From contig DLGZ01000053.1 in the NCBI GenBank assembly GCA_002482965.1, forward strand, positions 345,691 through 381,560: 35,870 nucleotides of DNA. The letters run 5' to 3'. Both the position numbers and the translations under genes were made by a program. Below the pieces are notes generated by a model that worked only from the letters and a program-made list of their open reading frames with translations, was not told where the DNA came from and did no database searches. The DNA comes from Verrucomicrobiaceae bacterium UBA7681 (GTDB lineage Bacteria > Verrucomicrobiota > Verrucomicrobiia > Verrucomicrobiales > Verrucomicrobiaceae). Positions within the stretch are counted from its first letter, which is position 1. Each line of letters begins with the position of its first letter. Shown here one piece after another: positions 1 through 7,506 of this stretch.

Positions 1-99
1 CATCGGAGCTACCGCTTTCGCGAGCTGAAGAATCCCCCTTCATCCTCAACCCACCGTCCAGCCTGATCCTCGTAGGCTAGGTGTGGCAACAGCCCGCGT

Positions 100-150
100 G
101 TCCTTCGTAGCTTTAGCGAAGAGGGAAGCACGTAGTGCGAAGAATGGGCC
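100..150. repeat. TAGCTTTAGCGAAG-type hairpin repeat
   Basis: It contains 'tccttcgtagctttagcga' followed by 'gtgcgaagaatgggcc' (135-150). The first half recurs near 24711, 27353 and 35217. The 16-nt second half recurs identically at 25305-25320, inside the sulfatase gene. The short complementary arms (cttcg/cgaag) make it a REP-like element. Confidence 0.6.
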
Positions 151-198
151 CGACCACCAGCGCACAAAAACGCCCACCGCCACGCGCGCCCCAAATCC

Positions 199-222
199 AA
201 GGCACCGGGGTCTCCGACCCCG
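199..222. repeat. Hairpin repeat 'ccggggtctccgaccccg'
   Basis: The arms GGGGTC and GACCCC flank a tight loop. The same hairpin with similar flanks recurs at about 24868-24892. It is a dispersed repeat of unknown function. Confidence 0.55.
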
Positions 223-397
223 ATTCCGGCACCTCGGTGCTGCTTTAACACCACAGGCTCGAACGCCGCATCACCTCCCCCCTTTTTCCACCTCTTTCCC
301 TTTTTTCGGCCAACCCTCCGGCTCCCCTCCGTCATTTGCCTCCCCCTCCACTCCACTTGCATCCGCCCCTGCCTTGGACGATGACAAGCGCCCCTCC

Positions 398-2008
398 ATG
401 CCCTACGAAGCCCAAATCGCCCGCCGTCGTTCCTTCGCGATCATTTCGCACCCCGACGCCGGTAAAACGACGCTCACCGAAAAGCTCCTGCTCTACGGCG
501 GTGCTGTCGCGCTCGCAGGTTCCGTGACCGCACGCAAAAACCAGCGCGCCACCACCTCTGACTGGATGGAGCTCGAAAAGCAGCGCGGCATTTCCGTCAG
601 CTCCACCGTCCTCCAGTTCGAGTATAAAGGCAGCGTGGTGAACCTCCTCGACACCCCCGGTCACAAAGACTTCTCCGAAGACACCTACCGAGTGCTCACC
701 GCCGTCGATGCCGCCATCATGGTCATCGACGCCGGTAAAGGGATCGAGGCCCAGACCCGCAAGCTCTTCGAAGTCTGCCGCCGCCGTGGCGTCCCCATCT
801 TCACCTTCATGAACAAGCTCGACCGCCCTGCGCGCGAGCCCCTCACCCTCCTCGACGAACTCGAAACCGTCCTCGGCATCGGCGCCTGCGCCATCAACTG
901 GCCCCTCGGCCTCGGCCAGCAGTTTCGCGGCGTCTATGACCGCCGCAAACACGACGTCCACCTCTTCGAGCGCACCGTCCACGGCGCCTACCGGGCCCCC
1001 GAAAAAGTGGGTGGTCTCGATGACGAATTCGTCGCCAAGCACACCGTCCCCGAAGCTCTGGAGCAAGCCAAGATGGAGCTCGAAATGCTCGACGGCGCAG
1101 GCCACGCCTACGACCGCACCAAGATCGATCGCGGAGAACTCACCCCCGTCTTCTTCGGCAGCGCCAGCAACAACTTCGGCGTCCAGATGCTCCTCGACGG
1201 CTTCCTCGAACTCGCGCCCCCACCCGAGCCACGCATGGCCGCCGATGGCCGCGTCATCGAGCCCACCGACGAAGGCTTCTCCGGCTTCGTTTTCAAGATC
1301 CAGGCCAACATGGACCCCCGCCACCGCGACCGCATGAGCTTCCTGCGCATCGTCAGCGGCAAGTTCGAGCGCGACATGCAGGTCACCCACACCCGCACCG
1401 GCAAAATCGTCCGCCTCGCCAACTCCCAAAAACTTTTCGCCCAGGATCGCGAGACCGTGAATGAAGCCTACGCAGGCGACGTCGTCGGCATCGTCGGCAA
1501 TCACGGCTTCGGCATTGGCGACACCCTCGCCATCGACCCCAAGCTCAAGTTCGACGAAATCCCCCGCTTCGCCCCCGAAGTCTTCGCCTACATCCACAAC
1601 CCCAGCACCGCCCACTACAAGCGCTTCCGCGACGGCCTGGAGCAGCTCCTCAGCGAAGGCGTCGTGCAGCAGTTCACCCAGCCCCACGCCGGTCAGCGCG
1701 TCCCCCTTCTCGGCGCCGTCGGTCCCCTCCAGTTCGAAGTCGTTCAATTCCGCCTAGAAAGCGAATACAACGCCCAAAGCCGCATCGAAAACGCCCCCTA
1801 CACCGTCCTCCGCTGGGTCCGCACCAAAGACGGCGGCTCCATCGAAGACTTCGACATCCCCGGCGGCGTCACCACCGCCCAGGACAGCGACGACCGCTGG
1901 GTCGTCTTCTTCAGCGACCAATGGGCCATCAACTACTTCGAACGCCGCAATCCCAACGCCGAACTCTCCGAGATCCCCTGGGACGAAGTCGAAAAAGCAA
2001 AGCTCTAA
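398..2008 (+). CDS. prfC: Peptide chain release factor 3 (RF3)
   Basis: This 536-residue translational GTPase of the EF-G/RF3 family recycles class I release factors (RF1/RF2) from the ribosome after termination. The G domain is at the N-terminus: P-loop SHPDAGKTT (about residues 17-25), an RGISVSST switch region, DTPGHKDF and MNKLD. The length fits the usual RF3 size of about 530, and the N-terminus 'RRRSFAIISHPDAGKTT' is typical. I chose the ATG at 398 because the frame stays open to position 83 but that extension is low-complexity and crosses dispersed repeats. The downstream gene on the same strand starts 42 bases later. The prfC identification is firm; only the start is a choice. Confidence 0.95.
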   Translation: MPYEAQIARRRSFAIISHPDAGKTTLTEKLLLYGGAVALAGSVTARKNQRATTSDWMELEKQRGISVSSTVLQFEYKGSVVNLLDTPGHKDFSEDTYRVLTAVDAAIMVIDAGKGIEAQTRKLFEVCRRRGVPIFTFMNKLDRPAREPLTLLDELETVLGIGACAINWPLGLGQQFRGVYDRRKHDVHLFERTVHGAYRAPEKVGGLDDEFVAKHTVPEALEQAKMELEMLDGAGHAYDRTKIDRGELTPVFFGSASNNFGVQMLLDGFLELAPPPEPRMAADGRVIEPTDEGFSGFVFKIQANMDPRHRDRMSFLRIVSGKFERDMQVTHTRTGKIVRLANSQKLFAQDRETVNEAYAGDVVGIVGNHGFGIGDTLAIDPKLKFDEIPRFAPEVFAYIHNPSTAHYKRFRDGLEQLLSEGVVQQFTQPHAGQRVPLLGAVGPLQFEVVQFRLESEYNAQSRIENAPYTVLRWVRTKDGGSIEDFDIPGGVTTAQDSDDRWVVFFSDQWAINYFERRNPNAELSEIPWDEVEKAKL

Positions 2009-2050
2009 TTTGAGTTGCCCCACCGCGCCCTCATCCGCCATGCTCCCCCC

Positions 2051-2674
2051 ATGACCGCCGATGAAATCGCCGCTGCGCTCAGCCTTGTTCGCGAAGAGAC
2101 GGACTTAAACTCCAAGTCCCTCCTCCTCGCCGGCCTCGTCTCCGAATTATTCCGCGAACGCGGCTTCGAACCCGTGGTCGTCGGCGGCTCCGCCATCGAG
2201 TTCTACACCGACGGTGCCTACATGTCCGGCGATACCGACATCTGCTGGACCGGCTGGCCACAGCCAACCCATGAAGAGCGAGCGGAAATCATGCACCAGC
2301 TCCCCGGCATCAAATCCCACGGCGGCAGAAGCTGGGGCATCGAAGGACTGTGGATCGATCTGCTGGGAGAGGTCGATTACCGATCCCATAAAGCGTTCTC
2401 GCGGTTCGAAACTCCGCACGGAGAGGTGCGATTGATTCCCGTGGAGGACGCACTCGTCGAGCGGGTTTACTCCGCCCGGAAGTGGGTCAATCGGTGCGAT
2501 GAGAAAGACAACGACTGCGCTAAAAAGTTAATGGCGGCCGTTGTATCGGGTAGGCTCCCCATCGATTGGGACGAAGCCAATCGCGTCGCTGCCTGCTCGA
2601 AATACAACTGCGTGCAAGAGTTCGATGCCGTAAAAGCCGAGGTGGAAGCCGAACTGGAAAAATCCAAATCCTAA
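2051..2674 (+). CDS. Predicted nucleotidyltransferase-fold protein
   Basis: This 207-residue protein has the signature of a minimal nucleotidyltransferase: VVVGGSAIEFY at about residues 42-52, followed by SGDTDI (59-64). That matches the GG(S)...D-x-D pattern of the MNT/AbiEii-like superfamily, in which the carboxylates bind metal. The central part (LLGEVDYRSHKAF, VRLIPVEDALVERV) fits the third strand and helical region of such folds. I used the ATG at 2051; an in-frame start at 2015 would add 12 residues. A small basic ORF follows 14 bases downstream. The family contains toxins, housekeeping enzymes and uncharacterised proteins, and the substrate cannot be read from sequence. The fold call is fairly good; the role is unknown. 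Confidence 0.7.
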   Translation: MTADEIAAALSLVREETDLNSKSLLLAGLVSELFRERGFEPVVVGGSAIEFYTDGAYMSGDTDICWTGWPQPTHEERAEIMHQLPGIKSHGGRSWGIEGLWIDLLGEVDYRSHKAFSRFETPHGEVRLIPVEDALVERVYSARKWVNRCDEKDNDCAKKLMAAVVSGRLPIDWDEANRVAACSKYNCVQEFDAVKAEVEAELEKSKS

Positions 2675-2688
2675 GTTACCATCTCTCC

Positions 2689-2907
2689 ATGACGCCCTCA
2701 AAACTCAAATCCAGCGCCGAGCGCACCTGGACTTGGGAGCAGTGGCAGGCAGGCCGCGCCGAGCGCCGCCGCGTGGGCAATCTCGTGGCTCCGAAAAACA
2801 TCCGCCGCAAAAAAAGCGAGGGCGACGAATACCTCCGCGAAACCTACGGCGGCGAACGCGGCCCTCCCTTCAACAAGCCCTTTGATCCTTCCGCAGACGA
2901 GAAGTAA
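2689..2907 (+). CDS. Small basic hypothetical protein
   Basis: This 72-residue protein is rich in Arg, Lys and Glu, with the N-terminal half 'ERTWTWEQWQAGRAERRRV' and a C-terminus rich in Gly, Pro and charged residues. It has no membrane segment and no motif I recognise. It starts 14 bases after the nucleotidyltransferase-like gene and ends just before the SDR gene on the same strand, so co-transcription is likely. The frame is also open upstream inside the previous gene, but the ATG at 2689 fits the spacing. It could be a partner of the nucleotidyltransferase-like protein, but nothing in the sequence proves that. Confidence 0.5.
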   Translation: MTPSKLKSSAERTWTWEQWQAGRAERRRVGNLVAPKNIRRKKSEGDEYLRETYGGERGPPFNKPFDPSADEK

Positions 2908-2918
2908 CGGTGGGTGAA

Positions 2919-3608
2919 ATGAACCCCAAAACCGTCGTCATCACCGGCTGCACCCGTGGCCTCGGCCGTGCCATGCTCCCCCTCTTCCTCCAGGCAGGCT
3001 GGCACATCGCCGGTTGCGGCCGCAACGCCGCCCAAATCGCCGAACTCTCCCACGACTACCCCGCCCCGCACCATTTCCAAACCTGCGACGTCTCCAGCGA
3101 ATCCGACATCGCCGCCTTCTGCGCCACCATCCTCGAAAAATTCGGCCCACCCGATCTCGTCCTCAACAACGCCGCCATCATCACCCCCAACGCCCCCCTC
3201 TGGGAAACCAGCGCCGAAGACTTCAGCCGCATCATCGACATCAACATCAAAGGCCCCGCCGCCATGATGCGCCACCTGCTCCCGGCCATGCTCAAACGCA
3301 GCAGCGGCGTCATCGTCAACTTCTCCTCCGGCTGGGGCCGCTCCACCGCCTCCGACGTGGCCCCCTACTGCGCCACCAAATACGCCATCGAAGGCCTCTC
3401 CATGGCCACCGCCCAGGACACCTGCGGCAAAGTCGCCGTCATCCCCATGAACCCCGGCATCATCGACACCGACATGCTCCGCAGCACCTTCGGCACCGGT
3501 GCCGGAGATTTCCCCCACGCCTCAGACTGGGCCCGCCGCGCCGTCCCCTACTTCATCAAACTCGGCCCCAAAGACAACGGCAAGCCCCTCACCGTCCCCG
3601 GAGCATAG
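2919..3608 (+). CDS. Short-chain dehydrogenase/reductase (SDR)
   Basis: This 229-residue NAD(P)-dependent oxidoreductase of the classical SDR family is probably cytosolic. It has the nucleotide-binding TGCTRGLG loop at about residues 9-16, the LNNAA motif, the catalytic Ser region (NFSSGWG) and the YCATK catalytic motif, followed by the NPGIIDTDM loop. The substrate cannot be predicted. I prefer the ATG at 2919; a GTG at 2910 in the same frame would add three residues. The gene begins 11 bases after the small basic ORF. Downstream is a repeat-filled gap before coaB. Confidence 0.88.
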   Translation: MNPKTVVITGCTRGLGRAMLPLFLQAGWHIAGCGRNAAQIAELSHDYPAPHHFQTCDVSSESDIAAFCATILEKFGPPDLVLNNAAIITPNAPLWETSAEDFSRIIDINIKGPAAMMRHLLPAMLKRSSGVIVNFSSGWGRSTASDVAPYCATKYAIEGLSMATAQDTCGKVAVIPMNPGIIDTDMLRSTFGTGAGDFPHASDWARRAVPYFIKLGPKDNGKPLTVPGA

Positions 3609-3994
3609 CCTTCCGGCCTGCCAGTCGGATCGTCGCGCCCAGCGCCCGAAGCATAGCCCTCCGGCCTGTCAACGGCTCGAGGCGTCCCGCCTTCGTTCAG
3701 TCGAGATTGCATCAACACCGGCAAACATTCTTCTCCCCTTCGCTCCGCCACACACCAGCTCCAACGGAGCTGTGCATCATAGCGAAGGGTTGCCGAGCCT
3801 CAGCGAGGCTACCCTGGTGCCAAACACAGCCATCGGAAAGCAAACCCACCGCCTCCTACATATTCAGCGCTTACCAGCAGCGTCTGCGATGAACTCCGCC
3901 GCGCATTGGCTCCACGATCACCCAGCGCCCAACACCAATCTCCCTCTTCATCGTTGACCCTTGACCGTTGACCTCCGACTCTGAACCTCCCCCC
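3609..3994. other. Intergenic region with degraded repeat element
   Basis: This stretch of about 390 bases has no convincing gene. It starts with two near-identical phrases, 'agcatagccttccggcctg' (about 3603) and 'agcatagccctccggcctg' (about 3650). It continues with a degraded copy of the bipartite hairpin element (3784-3908) and ends with 'gttgacccttgaccgttgac'-type heptamer repeats just before coaB. Confidence 0.6.
3784..3908 (+). repeat. Bipartite hairpin element, degraded copy
   Basis: It shares with the other copies the phrases 'ttgccgagcct..agcgaggct..accctgg', 'ggaaagcaaaccca', 'ccagcagcgtctgc' and 'gccgcgcatt', in the same order and orientation. The first hairpin (GAAGGCC/GGCCTTC) is missing. 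Confidence 0.7.
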
Positions 3995-4627
3995 ATGCGC
4001 CTCCTCATCACCGCCGGCCCCACCCGCGAGCCGATTGATCCGGTCCGGTTCCTCTCAAACCGCTCCTCCGGCCGCATGGGCTACGCCCTCGCCGAAGCCG
4101 CCCACACCGCCGGCCACGAGGTCGTCCTCATCTCCGGCCCCGTCTCCCTCCCACCACCCTCCGGCATCCAACTCATCCACGTCGAAACCGCCCGCGAAAT
4201 GTTCGACGCCGTTCGCACCCACCTCCCCGGCTGCACCGCCGCCATCTTCAGCGCCGCCGTTGCCGATTACCGCCCCGCACAGGTCATCCCCCAAAAAATC
4301 AAAAAGACCTCCGCCACCCTCACCCTCGAACTCGAACGCACCGAAGACATCCTCGGCTCCGTCCGCACCCAGTTCGCCTTCACCGGCTTCCTCGTCGGCT
4401 TCGCCGCAGAAACCGAAAACCTCATCCTCCACGCCCAGGACAAGCTCCAGCGCAAAGGCTGCGACCTCATCATCGCCAACGACGTATCCCAATCCGGCAT
4501 CGGGTTTGACAGCACAGAAAACGAAGTCACCCTCTGCTTCCCCAACGGCAAAACGACCGCCCTCCCCCGGCAGTCAAAAACCGCCCTCGCGCATGATTTG
4601 ATCCAAATCATTTCATCCAGCATCTAG
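3995..4627 (+). CDS. coaB: Phosphopantothenate-cysteine ligase, stand-alone CoaB domain
   Basis: This 210-residue protein corresponds to the CoaB half of the usual CoaBC fusion. It joins 4'-phosphopantothenate and cysteine in coenzyme A synthesis. Visible family motifs are the N-terminal LITAGPTREPIDPVRF, the NRSSGRMGYALA segment, the AAVADYRP motif, the lysine-rich KIKKTSATLTLEL segment, the GFAAET motif and the IANDV segment. No decarboxylase (CoaC, flavoprotein) domain is attached and none is found in the window, so coaC is presumably elsewhere. The ATG at 3995 gives the canonical start. The final codons and stop lie inside a 'catccagcatctag' short repeat. Confidence 0.92.
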   Translation: MRLLITAGPTREPIDPVRFLSNRSSGRMGYALAEAAHTAGHEVVLISGPVSLPPPSGIQLIHVETAREMFDAVRTHLPGCTAAIFSAAVADYRPAQVIPQKIKKTSATLTLELERTEDILGSVRTQFAFTGFLVGFAAETENLILHAQDKLQRKGCDLIIANDVSQSGIGFDSTENEVTLCFPNGKTTALPRQSKTALAHDLIQIISSSI

Positions 4628-4650
4628 CATCCAATATCCAGCATCTAGTG
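4612..4650 (+). repeat. Short 'atccagcatctag' repeat at the coaB/suhB junction
   Basis: Three imperfect copies of a motif like 'catccagcatctag' run from the coaB C-terminus to the GTG of the next gene. The same phrase (gcatccagcatccagcatcc) appears at about 27655-27678, upstream of glpD. Confidence 0.55.
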
Positions 4651-5406
4651 AACGAACTCCTCGCCACCGCCACCGAAGCCGCGCATGCCGCCGGCAAACT
4701 CATCAAAGACAACTTCGGCTCCGATCTCACCGTCAACGAAATGCAGCGCCACGACATCAAGCTCGAGCTCGATGTCCGCAGCCAGCAGCTCATCACCGAC
4801 ATGATCCTCGCCCGCTTCCCCGACCACGCCATCCTCGGCGAAGAAGGCGGCGAAACCGGCGGCAATGGCGATGTCGAGTGGATCGTCGATCCCATCGACG
4901 GCACCGTAAATTACTTCTTCAGCATCCCGCACTTCTGCGTCTCCATCGCCGCACGCAAACGCGAATCCAAAGAACTCCTCATCGGCGTCATCTTTGACCC
5001 CATGCAGAACGAAACCTGGACCGTCATTCGCGGCGAAAAAACTCACCTCAATGGCAAACCCATCGCCGTCAGTGATCGCGCCGCCATGTCCGAAGCCGTC
5101 GTCACCGTCGGCTTCTCCAAGAGTAAAGAAGCCCTCGATCTCGGCTTTGAGCGCTACAAACGCATCGCCTACGAAGTCCGCAAAACCCGCATGCTCGGCA
5201 GCGCCGCCCTCGCCATGGCCTACATCGCCACAGGCCGTCTCGACGCCTACGTCGAAGAACAAATCAGCCTCTGGGACATCGCCGCCGGCCAGCTCATGGT
5301 CGAAATGGGCGGCGGAAAAGTGACCCTCAAGCCCAGCACCACCAAGCCCGGCACCATGTTCATCTGCGCCTCCAACGGCAAGCTGCCCATCGAAGAGTAT
5401 CTCTGA
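4648..5406 (+). CDS. Inositol monophosphatase family protein
   Basis: This 252-residue Mg-dependent phosphatase of the IMPase/SuhB/HisN-type superfamily has the metal-binding glutamates in GEEGGE (about residues 68-73), the diagnostic WIVDPIDGTVNYF motif and the second motif WDIAAGQLMVEMGGG near the C-terminus. The substrate could be inositol phosphate, histidinol phosphate or another sugar phosphate; sequence alone does not decide. Translation seems to start at the GTG at 4648, since the IMPase N-terminus (helix with AAxAAGKLI) follows directly. A strong hairpin follows at 5438. Confidence 0.88.
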   Translation: MNELLATATEAAHAAGKLIKDNFGSDLTVNEMQRHDIKLELDVRSQQLITDMILARFPDHAILGEEGGETGGNGDVEWIVDPIDGTVNYFFSIPHFCVSIAARKRESKELLIGVIFDPMQNETWTVIRGEKTHLNGKPIAVSDRAAMSEAVVTVGFSKSKEALDLGFERYKRIAYEVRKTRMLGSAALAMAYIATGRLDAYVEEQISLWDIAAGQLMVEMGGGKVTLKPSTTKPGTMFICASNGKLPIEEYL

Positions 5407-5437
5407 GAAAGCACCCGCGCTCTGGCTCAGCCAGGTA

Positions 5438-5460
5438 GCCTTGTTGCTGTGCAACAAGGC
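5438..5460 (+). terminator. Perfect 10-bp hairpin after the IMPase-family gene
   Basis: The arms GCCTTGTTGC and GCAACAAGGC are perfectly complementary, with the loop TGT, 31 bases after the stop codon. There is no clear T-run after it, so it may be a weak or factor-assisted terminator or an RNA-stabilising hairpin. Confidence 0.5.
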
Positions 5461-5523
5461 CCCTTCTCAAACAATCCCCACCACCTCCCTCACACCCCAG
5501 GCCCCGATTCATCCTTCGGTCTT

Positions 5524-5566
5524 CGTCATTCATTCGTCATTCGGATTTCTGATTTCGTCATTCTGA
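5524..5566 (+). repeat. 'cgtcattc' short phrase repeat
   Basis: The motif cgtcattc occurs three times within about 40 bases ('cgtcattcattcgtcattcg', then 'ttcgtcattctg'). It sits in the 220-base gap before the ABC transporter pair. Function unknown. Confidence 0.5.
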
Positions 5567-5626
5567 CACCGCCATTTCTTCCCTGCTTGCAGGGCATTGC
5601 ATCGACTGCCCCTCTTCACACCGCGC

Positions 5627-6409
5627 ATGCCCCCTCCCCCCGACACCCGCGAAGTCATCCTCGAAGCCATCGAACTCACCCGTGAGTTCGACGGCGTCAA
5701 GGCGCTCGACCGCTTCAGCTTCAAACTCCATCGCGGCGAAGTCCTCGGCCTCCTCGGTGCCAACGGTGCCGGCAAGACCACCGCCATGAACTGCCTCCTC
5801 GGCCTCACCCTGCCGAGTTCAGGTGAGCTCAATGCCTTCGGCCTCCCCTTGCAGGCCAACCGCATCAAAATCCTCCAGCGCGCGAATTTCTCCTCCGCCT
5901 ACACCGCCCTGCCGGGCAATCTCCTCGTGTGGCAAAACCTCCTCGTCTTCGCCCGAATCTACGGCGTGCCTAATTCGAAGAAAAAAATCGCCGAACTCAT
6001 GGAGATGCTCGAAATCTCCCACCTCAGCAAACGCGTCACCGGCCAGCTCTCCGCAGGCGAGTCCACCCGCGTCAATCTCGTCAAAGCCTTCCTCAATGAC
6101 CCCGAGCTGCTGATGCTCGACGAGCCCACCGCCAGCCTCGACCCCGACATCGCCGACAAGGTCCGCAAAGTCGTCCGCAAGGTCCAGCGCGAGCGCAACA
6201 TCGGCATCCTCTACACCTCCCACAACATGCGCGACATCGAGGAAGTCTGCGACCGCGTCATCTTCCTCCACAAAGGCAAGATCGTCTGCCAAGGTACCCC
6301 TGCCGACATCGTCGCCCAGTCCAGCAGCAACAACCTTGAGGATGTCTTCATCAAGATCGCCCGCGACGGCGAACTCCTCGACGAACCGAAGAAAGAGTCA
6401 GCCGTATGA
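5627..6409 (+). CDS. ABC transporter ATP-binding protein (ABC-2 exporter)
   Basis: This 260-residue cytoplasmic ATPase drives the membrane protein encoded directly downstream. It has Walker A GANGAGKTT at about residues 44-52, the signature segment QLSAGE, Walker B LLMLDEPTASLDP, and the switch histidine in TSHNM. The sequence resembles the DrrA/CcmA-like group that pairs with ABC-2 permeases. I chose the ATG at 5627; an upstream in-frame ATG at 5597 lies in the repeat-rich leader. The stop overlaps the start of the permease by four bases (ATGA), so the two are translationally coupled. The exported substrate is not predictable. Confidence 0.92.
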   Translation: MPPPPDTREVILEAIELTREFDGVKALDRFSFKLHRGEVLGLLGANGAGKTTAMNCLLGLTLPSSGELNAFGLPLQANRIKILQRANFSSAYTALPGNLLVWQNLLVFARIYGVPNSKKKIAELMEMLEISHLSKRVTGQLSAGESTRVNLVKAFLNDPELLMLDEPTASLDPDIADKVRKVVRKVQRERNIGILYTSHNMRDIEEVCDRVIFLHKGKIVCQGTPADIVAQSSSNNLEDVFIKIARDGELLDEPKKESAV

Positions 6410-7203
6410 ATTTCCGCATCATCAGCGCCCTCGTGATGCGCTACCTGTTTCTCTACTCCCGCAGTCCCATGCGCCTTGTCGAGCTCGCCTTCTGGCCAGT
6501 GGTGGACCTCGTTGTCTGGGGAAACGTGACCGTCTTCATCCAAAAGAACACAAACCCCGAATTCGGCAGCTACGTGCTCTTTTTCCTCGGCGGCATGATT
6601 CTCTGGGACATCATGTTCCGAGCCCAGCAGGGCGTCGCCATTTCCTTCCTTGAAGACGTGTGGACGCGCAACCTGCTCAACATCTTCGTCGCCCCCGTAC
6701 GCTCCTCCGAGTACATCAGCGCCACCTTCATCGTCGGCATGTTGCGCATCCTCATCACCGCCGTCGTGCTCAGCTTCATCTCCTGGTTCGGTTATGCCTT
6801 CAATGTCTTCCAGCTCAGCTGGTGGCTCATTCCCTTCTTTCTGAACCTCATGCTCTTTGGCTGGTCCCTCGGCATGATCTCCACCGCGCTCATCCTCCGC
6901 TGGGGCCTCGCCGCCGAATCCCTCGCCTGGGCCATCCCCTTCTTTTTCCAACCCGTCGTTGCCGTGTTTTACCGGGTCGAAGACATGCCCGCCTGGTCCC
7001 GCCCCATCGCCTGGTGCTTCCCGCCCACCTACATTTTTGAAGGCATGCGTGACGTCATGAAATCCGGCACCATGAACTGGGATTACCTCGGATACTCCGC
7101 CGGCCTGAACATCCTCTACCTCGCCCTCGCCGGCTGGCTCTTCGTCTGGGTCCTCAATCTCACCCGCAAACGCGGCCTCCTCACCAAGTTCGCCACTCAG
7201 TAG
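6406..7203 (+). CDS. ABC-2 type transporter permease
   Basis: This 265-residue integral membrane protein has about six hydrophobic segments: MRYLFLYSRSP, then a helix around residues 24-44, the GMILWDIMF region, VLSFISWFGYAF, the long SWWLIPFFLNLMLFGWSL segment, and a C-terminal helix near the end. The charged tail (LTRKRGLL) is cytoplasmic by the positive-inside rule. It overlaps the preceding ATPase gene by four bases and forms the transmembrane half of the same exporter. The substrate is unknown. Confidence 0.88.
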   Translation: MNFRIISALVMRYLFLYSRSPMRLVELAFWPVVDLVVWGNVTVFIQKNTNPEFGSYVLFFLGGMILWDIMFRAQQGVAISFLEDVWTRNLLNIFVAPVRSSEYISATFIVGMLRILITAVVLSFISWFGYAFNVFQLSWWLIPFFLNLMLFGWSLGMISTALILRWGLAAESLAWAIPFFFQPVVAVFYRVEDMPAWSRPIAWCFPPTYIFEGMRDVMKSGTMNWDYLGYSAGLNILYLALAGWLFVWVLNLTRKRGLLTKFATQ

Positions 7204-7506
7204 CAAGGGCATTCAAAGCCTAATGGCGGCATTCCTGCGCCCATTGATACCGCGCTAAAAAACCGTGCGTGCCATCCAATGCCAAGGCGTCGGGGTTTCG
7301 CTTCGCGGCTTCGCAGCCTGACCCCGCCCCTGCCTTGAAGGCCAACGGCCTTCCGTAATTGAGCCCAGGGATGCCGAGCTTTAGCGAGTGCTTCCCTGGG
7401 TAATGAGATCATGCCCGGGAAGCAAACCCAGCACCCCGCCACACCCCACGCCCGCCAGCAGCGTCTGCTACCAGCCCCGCCGCGCATTTGCCGCCATCAC
7501 CCACCG
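7204..7506. other. Convergent intergenic region with repeat element
   Basis: These 303 bases lie between the ends of two convergent genes. No gene is visible. Most of it is the bipartite hairpin element at 7337-7490, whose hairpins may also act as a two-way terminator. Confidence 0.6.
7337..7490 (+). repeat. Bipartite hairpin element, copy 1
   Basis: It begins with the perfect hairpin GAAGGCC-AAC-GGCCTTC (7337-7353). A second hairpin follows, with arms CCCAGGG and CCCTGGG around 'atgccgagctttagcgagtgctt', then 'ggaagcaaaccca', 'ccagcagcgtctgc' and 'gccgcgcatttg'. The same order occurs at 19176 and 23124, and in degraded form at 3784. All four copies are in the same orientation. Confidence 0.85.

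Larger units (their letters stand above)
1..397. other. Non-coding leader region upstream of prfC, with repeats
   Basis: No credible gene is visible. The reading frame of prfC stays open upstream, but its composition (Pro, Arg, Ser rich, no conserved character) and the repeats it crosses argue that this part is untranslated. The region holds a fragment of the 'ctaccgctttcg' repeat at the left edge, a hairpin repeat near 100-150, the 'ccggggtctccgaccccg' hairpin near 204-221, and a pyrimidine-rich stretch at about 270-360 just before the gene. Confidence 0.6.

Noticed and set aside
332..1747. Long open frame of 471 residues on the minus strand opposite prfC
   Set aside because: It is a shadow of the high-GC, C-ending codon use of prfC: composed almost only of Gly, Ala, Asp, Glu and Val, and without any family motif.
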